A stretch of DNA of 64,000 nucleotides. It comes from G963675935 sp963803125. GTDB lineage: Bacteria > Planctomycetota > Planctomycetia > Pirellulales > Thermoguttaceae. Location of the stretch: positions 1,984,001 through 2,048,000 of the forward strand of contig CAWDLR010000003.1 in NCBI GenBank assembly GCA_963803125.1, in the 5' to 3' direction. Shown here one piece after another: positions 57,021 through 64,000 of the stretch (its first letter is position 1; the number at the start of each line of letters is the position of its first letter). The notes beneath the pieces are model-generated. The model was not told the origin of the DNA. It did not search any database and saw nothing but the letters and a program-made list of their open reading frames with translations. The translations under genes and the position numbers were made by a program.

Positions 57021-58378
57021 GGGAGTTGCGGTCTCTGTTCGCGGTAGCTCAGTTCGAGCAAATCCATCGGGTGCATGACTAACAGCGGCAGTTTGCGCTG
57101 GCGGACTTCGCGCTGGATTTGCAGCAGACAGCCGGCGTTGCTGGCAAGCACGATCTGGGCGCCGGTGCTGAGGATATTGTCGATCTTCCGCCGCGCGAGA
57201 CGGTCGGACATCTCGGCTTCCACGAGGTTGTACGTACCGGCGGAGCCGCAGCAGATGGCGCTTTCGGGCAGGTCGCGGAGTTTGAGGCCGGGTATCATCG
57301 ACAAGAGACGGCGGGGGGCGGTGGTGATCTTCTGGGCGTGGGCCAGATGGCAGGCGTCGTGGTAGGTGGCCACCGCGTTGATGCGGCCGGTCGGGGGAAT
57401 CGGGCCCAACTCGTCGAGAAACTCGTTGATGTCCTTCACCTTCGACGCGAATTTCGTGCGGTGCGGCTGCAATCCGTCGCGCCAGTGCAGGCCGTACTCC
57501 TTCATCATCGCCCCGCAGCCGGCGTGATTCACGACGATCGCGTCGTAGCGGTCGAGCTCGAAGGCGACCAGGTTGGCGTCGGCCATGCGGCGGGCGCCGC
57601 GGCTGTCGCCGGCGTGGAAGTGGATCGCCCCGCAGCAGCCCTGTTCGGGCGGAACGAAGACGTCGCAGCCGTTCTGCTGCAAGACGTGCAGCGTCGCCCA
57701 GTGCGTGGGTCGGAACATCGCGTCGGCCACGCAACCGACAAAAAACGCCACCCGTGCCCGCTTGCGGCCGGCGGCCGGCAGAAAACGCGGCAGCCGCGGC
57801 CCCGACCTCGCCGGCGGCGGCAACAACGGAACCATCCGGCCCAGCCGCCCAGGAATCAGCTTCAACAGGCCCATTCGCTCGGCCAGCCCGAAAAGCCCCA
57901 GCCGCTGTGCAAGCCGCACCGGGCCGAGCAGCCGCCGCATGCGGTCGGCGTAAGGGAAGAGTTGGAAGAGGATGATCTCGCGGAACCAGTCGTACTTCTG
58001 CTCCGGCCGCGGATCGGTCTGCTTCATCGCTAGGCGGAAGGGCTCGATCAGCCGGCCGTACTCGACGCCCGACGGACAAGCCGTCTCGCACGCCCGACAA
58101 TCGAGACAGACCTCGAGATGGCGGCGGACGCGATCGGTCAGGCCGCCGCCGCCGTCGGCGATCGTGCGCATCAGTTGGATGCGGCCGCGCGGGCCGTCGT
58201 TCTCATCGCCCAACTCGCTGAAGGTGGGGCAACTCGACGTACACAGGCCGCAATGAACGCAACGCATGAACAGATCGTGATCGATGCCGGCGGCAGGATT
58301 GGCGGCAGCGGCGGCGAGCGGGTTGTGGAAATCGTCGAGGTTCATGCGGCTATTTCGATGGAAGCAATGCACTCGCAA
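57017..58378 (-). CDS. glcF: Glycolate oxidase iron-sulfur subunit GlcF
   Basis: 453 residues. It transfers electrons from the FAD subunits to the quinone pool. Two [4Fe-4S] motifs lie near residue 40 (CVHCGLCTSSCPTF) and residue 95 (CLDCRACETACPSG). The CCG domain includes GCCGAIHFHAG and CCGSAGTYNL. It starts 3 bases after the glcE stop, which implies an operon. The last residues and stop are provided by the palindrome at 56924-57020, so the natural C-terminus may be changed. Confidence 0.93.
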   Translation of the reverse strand: MRVHCFHRNSRMNLDDFHNPLAAAAANPAAGIDHDLFMRCVHCGLCTSSCPTFSELGDENDGPRGRIQLMRTIADGGGGLTDRVRRHLEVCLDCRACETACPSGVEYGRLIEPFRLAMKQTDPRPEQKYDWFREIILFQLFPYADRMRRLLGPVRLAQRLGLFGLAERMGLLKLIPGRLGRMVPLLPPPARSGPRLPRFLPAAGRKRARVAFFVGCVADAMFRPTHWATLHVLQQNGCDVFVPPEQGCCGAIHFHAGDSRGARRMADANLVAFELDRYDAIVVNHAGCGAMMKEYGLHWRDGLQPHRTKFASKVKDINEFLDELGPIPPTGRINAVATYHDACHLAHAQKITTAPRRLLSMIPGLKLRDLPESAICCGSAGTYNLVEAEMSDRLARRKIDNILSTGAQIVLASNAGCLLQIQREVRQRKLPLLVMHPMDLLELSYREQRPQLP

Positions 58379-58381
58379 ACG

Positions 58382-59658
58382 TCACGCAAACACAAATCCC
58401 GGGTTAAGAATGTTCAAGGGATCAAAACGTTCTTTGATCGCCCTCATCACGCGGAGTTCCGGCGGAAACGGGGCGTCGTCGCCGGTCTCGCGCGACGCGT
58501 AAGCAGTCGGTGAACGATAGAACCGACAGCCCTCGACCACCGACCACTGTATTCTTCCCTCCTCGGTTTCCCGCTCTCCGTCTCCCAGGAGAATCTCGCC
58601 GTCGCCGGCATGGGCATGAATCGCGCAGTTCGGGGCAACTTTCAGCATCTCGGCGATTGTATCGATGGTCTTGCTTGGAAGAACGTTCAATCGCGCCTTG
58701 GCTGGGAATTCGGACATCCAGCGCCACAGCGTATCGCTTGCCAAATTGGGCGTCAGCACGGGCGAGGCCACTCCGAGCGCGGTCCACTCCTCGCGGAGCC
58801 GGTTCAACATCCACTCCACTTCCACGGCCATGCCCTCGAAACCGACGCACAGCCTAGCGACATTGCCATCGAGCATCGGACCGAATAGCGGGTTGCCGTC
58901 GCGTGGATGTCCCGCCGAAAGTTCGACGGCCACGGGCCGCACCGGCAGGCGAACGAGACTGGCCAGCAGTCTTTCGGCCAAATCAAAATCGGCGACTTCG
59001 CACGCCAACAGGGCGGACGCCTCGGGCAGCGGCCGGACCATGAGCGTGGCTTGGGTAATGATGGCCAGCGTGCCGCGCGAGCCGGCCAGCAGGCGGCACA
59101 TATTGTAGCCGGCGGCGTTTTTGACCACCCGGCCACCGCCGGAGAAGATCGTGCCCGTGCCGTCAACCGCGGTAAAACCGAGCAGATAGTCGCGCATCGT
59201 GCCGTAGGCGAAACGCCGTGGGCCGGCGGCGTTGCTGGCGATCGCGCCGCCGACGGTCGCCCGATCGGGCCAGGCCATGTCGACCGGCAGCCATTGCCGC
59301 TTCTCGGCCAGCAGGCCGTTCAAATAGGCGATCGTCATGCCGGCTTCGACGGTCACGGTCATGTCGTCGGCCGGGTAGTCGATCAGGCGATTCAGGTTGG
59401 CCGTTGAGAGCGTGACGCCGGGAAGGAAAAAGGAGACAGTCCCCATTTGTGCGAAGCACCCTTCGGGCCGTTCCGGCAAGTGGGGACTGTCCCCTTTTCC
59501 CTCTGTCCCCCGTCGCCGTTGACCGATGTTCCGCCGCCGACAGGATGAACAGCTAATCCCTTTTCCCCTGCGGCGCGCACCGCTGCGGCGACAGCATTTG
59601 CGTCGGCGGGCGTTTGCAGCGCTTCAGGGAGATTTTCGGTTGGCATCGCTGTCGGCAT
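58382..59658 (-). pseudogene. glcE: Glycolate oxidase FAD subunit GlcE, disrupted by a palindrome
   Basis: Normally an FAD-binding subunit of glycolate oxidase. The first about 55 residues (MPTENLPEALQTPADANAV... HPVGGGTSVNGDGG) are read from ATG 59658 or 59646. The rest (LPGVTLSTANLNRLIDY, ASNAAGPRRFAYG, NAAGYNMCRLLAGS, end NILNPGFVFA) is in another frame from 59420 down. Between them is a palindrome (59423-59501) whose length shifts the frame. Translation from the normal start ends after 100 codons (59392). An ORF starting inside the palindrome could still make the C-terminal part. Confidence 0.85.
59423..59501. repeat. GGGACAGTCCCC palindrome disrupting glcE
   Basis: Arms AAAAAGGAGACAGTCCCCA and TGGGGACTGTCCCCTTTT, with loop GCACCCTTCGGGC. 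It interrupts homology between the GGGTS and LSTANL blocks of GlcE. It is related to 9584-9634 and 42331-42414. Confidence 0.88.
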
Positions 59659-59697
59659 TGCTTTGCGAAGCCGCAAGCGGCTGATTCTCGTCACCGC

Positions 59698-59724
59698 GAC
59701 GCCGCGTGGACGCGGCGGCTAAAC
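59698..59724. repeat. Family A half element
   Basis: Right arm GGACGCGGCGGCTAAAC without its left partner, just upstream of glcE. A run of CATC/CATT-type short repeats (59735-59788) follows. Confidence 0.75.
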
Positions 59725-59781
59725 GCGGTACTCACAATTTCACTCATCATTCATCACTCATCCTTCATCCTTCATCACTCA

Positions 59782-61269
59782 TCATTCTCTTCCCGCCGGG
59801 ATCAACTTTCCCGGATTGAGCCGTCCTGCCGGATCGAACGCTCGGCGAACGCGGCACATCGCGTCGAGATCGGCGGGGGCGAAGAGACGATCCATCAGCG
59901 CGAGCTTCTCGACGCCGATGCCGTGCTCGGCGGTGATGCTGCCGCCGCAGGCGATGCACTCCTGCAAGATCTCGCGGCCGGCGGCCACCGCTCGCTCGAC
60001 CTGCTTGCGGTCGCGCTCGTCGAACAGCAAGATCGGATGCACGTTGCCGTCGCCGGCATGGGCGACGTTGACGATGCGAATGTTGTGCTTCTTGCCGATC
60101 TCGGCGGTGCGGCGGATGATGTGCGGGAGTTTGGTTCGCGGCACGACGCCGTCTTGGATCGTGTAGCTCGGGCTGAGCCGGCCGGTGGCGCCGACGGCCA
60201 TCTTGCGGCACTTCCACAGCAGCGTGCGTTCGTCGGCCGAGGCGGCCTGTAAGACCTCGCGGGCACCAAAACGCTTGCAGAACTCGGCGATTTGCTCGAC
60301 TTGCCGGTCGAGCGCCAGCGAAAGCCCATCCACCTCGATCACCAGCACGGCGCCGGCGTCGGGGGGAAAACCGAAGTGGTATGCCTCTTCCACCGCGGCG
60401 AGAATGCCCTGGTCCATCAACTCCATCGCCGCGGGAACGATGCCAGCGGCGATGATGTGGCTCACCGCGTTGCCGGCGTCGTCCAGGGAGTCGAACGTCG
60501 CCCGCAGCGCGCGGTAGTCCTGGGCGTTGGGGGTCAGGCGGACCCAGATCTTCGTTACAATGCCGAGGGTGCCCTCGCTGCCAACCAACACGCCGATCAA
60601 ATCGAGTCCGGACGAGTCGGGGACAGGGCCGAGCCGCAGGATCGAGCCGTCGGCCAACACGGTTTCGAGGCCGAGGACGTGATTCACCGTAACGCCGTAC
60701 TTGAGCGTGTGCGGGCCGCCGGCGTTGGTGGCCACATTGCCGCCGATCGTGCTGGCCCCCTGGCTCGACGGGTCGGGGGCGAAGTGATAGCCGCTGCCTG
60801 CCAATGCGGTGGTCAGGCGAAGGTTGGCTACGCCGGCCTCGACCACCGCCATGCAATTGCGGAGATCGATCTCGAGAATGCGGTTCATGCGGGTGAGCAT
60901 GACCACGACAGCGCCGTGATAATCGGTGGGGCAGACATTCCTGTCTGCCGCCCTGTTTCCGGCCTGGCAGACAGGAATGTCTGCCCCACCGGTCCATTTG
61001 GAAGCACCTGCCCGACTGATACCCAGGGGCAGGCAGCCGCCCGCCAGGCTGGTTCCGGCGCCGCGGGGGACGACCGCCGTGCCATGCCGGCCGCAGAGCC
61101 TTACCGTCTCGGCGACTTGCTCGGTGGAGCGGGGGAAGACCACCGCTTCGGGCCGCCCGCGCTCGATTGTGAAGGCATCACAATCGTAGACGGCCAATTC
61201 CGAGGGTGCCGAGAGGACGTTTTCGCGGCCAAGCGCCTTTCGCAGATCGGAAACGAGTGAGGTGGGCAT
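59782..61269 (-). CDS. glcD: Glycolate oxidase FAD subunit GlcD with an in-frame repeat
   Basis: 495 residues from ATG 61269. It oxidises glycolate to glyoxylate. It has the FAD-binding PCMH motifs (PRGAGTSLAGG, AVVEAGV, IGGNVATNAGGPHTLKYG) and the C-terminal FAD-oxidase domain ends (VAHAGDGNVHP, CGGSITAEHGIGVEK, FDPAGRLNPGK). A family C palindrome (60924-60991) adds about 25 residues (KWTGGADIPVCQAGNRAA) after GGCLPLGISRAG without breaking the frame. It is the first gene of glcDEF. Confidence 0.93.
   Translation of the reverse strand: MPTSLVSDLRKALGRENVLSAPSELAVYDCDAFTIERGRPEAVVFPRSTEQVAETVRLCGRHGTAVVPRGAGTSLAGGCLPLGISRAGASKWTGGADIPVCQAGNRAADRNVCPTDYHGAVVVMLTRMNRILEIDLRNCMAVVEAGVANLRLTTALAGSGYHFAPDPSSQGASTIGGNVATNAGGPHTLKYGVTVNHVLGLETVLADGSILRLGPVPDSSGLDLIGVLVGSEGTLGIVTKIWVRLTPNAQDYRALRATFDSLDDAGNAVSHIIAAGIVPAAMELMDQGILAAVEEAYHFGFPPDAGAVLVIEVDGLSLALDRQVEQIAEFCKRFGAREVLQAASADERTLLWKCRKMAVGATGRLSPSYTIQDGVVPRTKLPHIIRRTAEIGKKHNIRIVNVAHAGDGNVHPILLFDERDRKQVERAVAAGREILQECIACGGSITAEHGIGVEKLALMDRLFAPADLDAMCRVRRAFDPAGRLNPGKLIPAGRE
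60924..60991. repeat. Family C palindrome in glcD, copy 4
   Basis: CGGTGGGGCAGACATTCC and GGAATGTCTGCCCCACCG arms around a loop. It is translated in frame. Together with copies 2 and 3 it shows this family is tolerated inside proteins. Confidence 0.9.
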
Positions 61270-61583
61270 GGAGCGATGGTATCTGAACGACCTGTGCAAT
61301 TCCTGTAGCGCGAGCGTCCGGCCCGCGCTCCGGCTGTTGCCCTCCCAGCAAGCATAGCACTCGCATTTTACCACCGAAAGGAGGCAAAACGCCAGTTTTA
61401 GAGCGTCTGTAGCATCATTACCGGGTTCTGGTTCCCACGCTCCGCGTGGGAACCGCTGTCTTTCCGACGCTCTCCGCCGGGACGGGCGACGCAGAGTGTC
61501 GGGACCAGTGCGTTCCCACGCGGAGCGTGGGAACGAGGGCTTTTTCTTGTTGTCGAACCCGGTAATGATGCTACAGACTCGTT
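61270..61583. other. Intergenic region upstream of glcD
   Basis: 314 bases between the regulator stop and the glcD start. Bases 61270-61390 should hold the glcDEF promoter. Bases 61406-61577 are the nested palindrome. No gene is evident. Confidence 0.6.
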
Positions 61584-61591
61584 TTAGAGCG
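61395..61591. repeat. Composite nested palindrome flanked by 11-bp direct repeats
   Basis: Outer arms TCTGTAGCATCATTACC... (61406-61428) pair exactly with 61555-61577. Inside are two inverted family D hairpins (61431-61455 and 61511-61535), and inside these CCGACGCTCT pairs with AGAGTGTCGG (about 61466-61502). The sequence GTTTTAGAGCG occurs on both sides (61395-61405 and 61581-61591), like a target-site duplication. The right copy overlaps the last bases of the regulator gene. Confidence 0.88.
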
Positions 61592-62231
61592 GATTTGCTT
61601 TCTGCAGCGGCTGTTTTCTGTAGTGGGGGTCGGCGGAGAGGGTCAAGCGGATAAGCTCGGCGAGCGAATCGGCCTTCATCTTGTCCATGATTTTGGCGCG
61701 GCGGACTTCGATGGTGCGCACGCTGAGGTTCAACTCGGCGGCGATTATCCGGTTCGGCTTGCCGTCGATCAGCATAGCCAGCACGTCGTGCTCGCCGTGG
61801 GTGAGCCGTTGCAGGCGATGGCGGACCTGGGCGCGGAGGGCCATGCGTTCGCGGTGATCGGCGTCCCACTTGATCGCCTCCTGGATGGCTTCCCAGAGCT
61901 GCTGGTCGCGGCAGGGCTTTTCCAGGAAGTTCAGTGCGCCGGCCTTCATCGCTCGGACGACCATCGGCACGTCGCCGTAAGCCGACATGACGATGGCCGG
62001 CAGGGGCATCTCTTCGCGGTTGAATTGTTCGAGCAGACCGAGGCCGCTGATGCCCGGCATCCGCACGTCGAGGAGCACGCAGCCGGGTCGGGCGGGATCG
62101 AAGGCATCGAGGAACTGCTGCGCCGACTCGTAGCATTCAGCGCGGAGCCGCATCGAGCGGACCAGCGTCAGCAGTGCCTGCCGCACGGCGGGGTCGTCGT
62201 CGACGATGAAGACAGTCGGGTCAGTTTCCAC
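61584..62231 (-). CDS. FixJ/NarL-type response regulator
   Basis: 215 residues. The receiver domain has the acidic DDD at residues 11-13 and phosphorylation site Asp55 in CVLLDVRMPG, and the conserved Lys in LEKPCRDQ. The LuxR-type helix-turn-helix is LTHGEHDVLAMLIDGKPNRIIAAELNLSVRTIEVRRAKIMDKM. Its start overlaps the kinase stop by 11 bases. It is adjacent to glcDEF, which is transcribed in the same direction, so regulation of glycolate use is possible but unproven. Confidence 0.95.
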   Translation of the reverse strand: METDPTVFIVDDDPAVRQALLTLVRSMRLRAECYESAQQFLDAFDPARPGCVLLDVRMPGISGLGLLEQFNREEMPLPAIVMSAYGDVPMVVRAMKAGALNFLEKPCRDQQLWEAIQEAIKWDADHRERMALRAQVRHRLQRLTHGEHDVLAMLIDGKPNRIIAAELNLSVRTIEVRRAKIMDKMKADSLAELIRLTLSADPHYRKQPLQKANPL

Positions 62232-63543
62232 GCTTCTGTTCTCCGTTTTGGGTCGGCAGGGTGAAATGGAAGCCCGCGCCTCCTTCCGGGACCGGCGCAG
62301 CCCACAACGAGCCGCCGTGACTCTTGACGATCGACTGGCTGACGGACAAGCCCATTCCCATTCCGCCGGCTTTCGTAGTGAAAAACCGCTCGAAGATGCG
62401 GTCGAAGATCTCCGCTGCGATGCCGAGACCGTTGTCGCGCACGGCGACGACGATGGTGTTCGCGCCGTCCAACGCCGTGCGGACGGTCAGGCGTCGCTCG
62501 ATGTGGCCCGATTCGCGCAGCGCCTCGAAGCCGTTGCGCATGAGATTGACAAGGACCTGCTCGAGTTGGATGCGGTCGCCGACGACCGCAGGCAGCGGCT
62601 CGGTCAGTTCGAGTACGATTTCCGCCCCGGCCATGCGGGCGTCGATGCTCACCAGTTCGGCCACGTCGCGGATCATCGCGTTGACGTCGACGACCGCCTC
62701 CGATGGTTTGGCCTTGACCAGGAAACGCCGCACGCGACGGATGATCTCGGCGGCACGAGTGCCCTGTTCGTTCATCTGGTCGAGCGAGGCCGAAAGATCT
62801 TCGACGCAATTCCCCTCGCCGGAGGCCAGCAACCGCTTGCACGCCTGGGCATGGCTGCAAATGGCGCTGAGCGGCTGGTTCAATTCGTGGGCCAACTCCG
62901 CCATCATTTCGCCGACGGTGCTCAGCCTGGCGACGTGGGCCAACTCGGCCAGGTGTTGTTGTGCCCGATCTTCGGCACGCTTGCGTTCCTCGATCTCGAT
63001 GCGCAACAGGCGATTGACTTCGGCCAACTCCAGCGTGCGCTGCGCGACGCGCTGTTCGAGTTCCTCTTGCGTCTGCCGCAGCTCTTCCTCGGTTTCGGCC
63101 AGGCGTTCGGCTTGTCTGATCCTCTGCAAGGCGCGATCGACGACCGCGGGCAAGAGCAGCATGAAGGTGGGCCCTTTGATGACGTAATCGTACGCCCCGT
63201 GCTTCATCATCTCGACAGCCACGCTCTCGCTCCCGCGGCCGGTGGCGACAACGAACGAGACCGGCTTGCCGCGGGCTTCGATGCGGTGCAGCAGTTGTTC
63301 GCCGTGCATGTCCGGCAGGCTGTAGTCCAAGAGCATCAGTCTTGGAGTGTGGTGCTCCAGCCAGGCCAGGGCGGCCGCGCCGCTCGACGCCCCCACGGTG
63401 CGGTGCCCGTGCGCCACCAAGCACTTTTCGATCAATCGGAGCAGGGCATCGTCGTCCTCAACCACGAGGATAAGCTCTGCAGGGGTGCGGCACAGCGGGG
63501 CGGGGCTCGCGGTAACGTTCTCTTGCTCGGTGGCGGGCGACAT
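62221..63543 (-). CDS. Hybrid histidine kinase with N-terminal receiver domain
   Basis: 440 residues from ATG 63543 (GTG 63582 gives 453). REC domain (ELILVVEDDDALL, Asp near residue 70 in MLLDYSLPDMHG), then a coiled coil (EELRQTQEELEQRVAQRTLELAEVNRLL). The histidine kinase A domain has the H-box GEMMAELAHELNQPLSAI near residue 215, and the ATPase domain has N, G1 and G2 boxes (NLMRNGFEAL, VRDNGLGI, GMGMGLSVSQSIV). The order REC-HisKA-HATPase suggests a kinase that receives phosphate from elsewhere. It is coupled to the FixJ-like gene. Confidence 0.93.
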   Translation of the reverse strand: MSPATEQENVTASPAPLCRTPAELILVVEDDDALLRLIEKCLVAHGHRTVGASSGAAALAWLEHHTPRLMLLDYSLPDMHGEQLLHRIEARGKPVSFVVATGRGSESVAVEMMKHGAYDYVIKGPTFMLLLPAVVDRALQRIRQAERLAETEEELRQTQEELEQRVAQRTLELAEVNRLLRIEIEERKRAEDRAQQHLAELAHVARLSTVGEMMAELAHELNQPLSAICSHAQACKRLLASGEGNCVEDLSASLDQMNEQGTRAAEIIRRVRRFLVKAKPSEAVVDVNAMIRDVAELVSIDARMAGAEIVLELTEPLPAVVGDRIQLEQVLVNLMRNGFEALRESGHIERRLTVRTALDGANTIVVAVRDNGLGIAAEIFDRIFERFFTTKAGGMGMGLSVSQSIVKSHGGSLWAAPVPEGGAGFHFTLPTQNGEQKRGN

Positions 63544-63592
63544 GGCGGTGCTTTTCGAGTTGTTACTTCCTGATCCGACCACAAACCGCGAG

Positions 63593-63665
<73 letters not shown>

Positions 63666-63777
63666 AATATGCGGTGGTTATTCGAAGATCGTCAACATTT
63701 CCCGCGGACTCGGCCACAATCAGAGAAACTGCTTTGACACCCGTTGTGACACCCCTCAAGCCAACTCCAGCGGAAAC

Positions 63778-64000
63778 TTAGCTCATGGCCAAGATACCAG
63801 TACGGCAGGCAAACGCCAAGATAAGCAAGCCAAGGGCGGACTTCCCATTGTCTCCCCACGCGAGCGGTAGGTGGGCGGTCATGGCGACGGCGTAGCGGAA
63901 ACCGGCCTCCGCCACCATCGCCGGCGCCCAGGGGTCGCCCTGGTAGCCGTGCCCACTCAGTTGCACCAGCACGCCGTCCTCAATGGCCTGCCGGCGGGTG
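63778..64000 (-). CDS. DUF6573-like protein, partial (5' end outside window)
   Basis: About 74 codons are visible. The pattern TRRQAIEDGVLVQLSG and VAEAGFRYAVAMTAHL matches the DUF6573 type found mostly on plasmids, phages and integrated elements. The C-terminal 25 residues do not match and may reflect a truncation. Family assignment is from memory of the motif and is tentative. Nothing further was seen between it and the tRNA (63666-63777). Confidence 0.45.
   Translation of the reverse strand, partial: TRRQAIEDGVLVQLSGHGYQGDPWAPAMVAEAGFRYAVAMTAHLPLAWGDNGKSALGLLILAFACRTGILAMS

Overview
The window is about 64 kb of high-GC DNA that reads as a member of the Planctomycetota, probably a Pirellulales-like lineage. 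The evidence is the protein content. There are two very large surface proteins with the planctomycete N-terminal motif (ELESRQLLS and EPLEDRRLLS), a PEP-CTERM protein, a DUF1598 protein, a Tat-exported Gfo/Idh/MocA oxidoreductase, and secreted c-type cytochrome proteins with beta-propellers. No rRNA genes or CRISPR arrays are visible. One tRNA, Arg(CCU), lies near the right end.

Layout. 1-7 kb: end of a cysteine synthase gene, a sugar-metabolism group (PfkB kinase, Gfo/Idh oxidoreductase, URO-D family protein, MFS sugar transporter) and a SufR-like Fe-S regulator. 7-11.6 kb: two secreted haem proteins in one operon. 11.9-17 kb: dnaB, a membrane TPR protein, a small secreted protein and a methyltransferase. 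16.9-29.3 kb: two secreted cysteine-rich proteins, a cyclophilin/metalloprotease surface protein, a Ycf46-like AAA ATPase, a giant SdrD/DUF11 surface protein and a PEP-CTERM protein. 29.6-30.9 kb: an S41 protease. 31-35.2 kb: a graveyard of mobile DNA (IS110, a REP-associated tyrosine transposase or RAYT, its truncated duplicate, IS5 and IS630 fragments). 35.2-47 kb: a secreted esterase, a class V aminotransferase, Ppx/GppA, a MazF-type toxin-antitoxin pair, polyphosphate kinase, a C69 dipeptidase and a double-receiver protein. 47-56 kb: glgB, a degenerate RNase H, a YfhO-like membrane protein, a DUF1598 protein and a parvulin. 56-64 kb: a RelE-type toxin-antitoxin pair, a truncated protease-like ORF, the glycolate oxidase operon glcDEF (glcE disrupted), a FixJ-like regulator with its kinase, tRNA-Arg and a partial DUF6573-like gene.

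The most striking feature is the density of palindromic repeats. At least eight families recur, between genes (often between convergent genes), nested inside one another, and inside reading frames. Six in-gene copies are visible. Five are carried in frame by otherwise intact domains, and one breaks glcE. Some of these repeats flank the RAYT gene and cut its truncated copy, which suggests a REP/RAYT-like amplification system.

A second oddity is the number of single-base frameshifts: eight in seven genes, plus a probable one at the IS110 start. Several of the disrupted genes are conserved (PPK1, URO-D, parvulin). This suggests either indel errors in the assembly or real decay; the sequence alone cannot decide. 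Coordinates for these genes span both reading frames.
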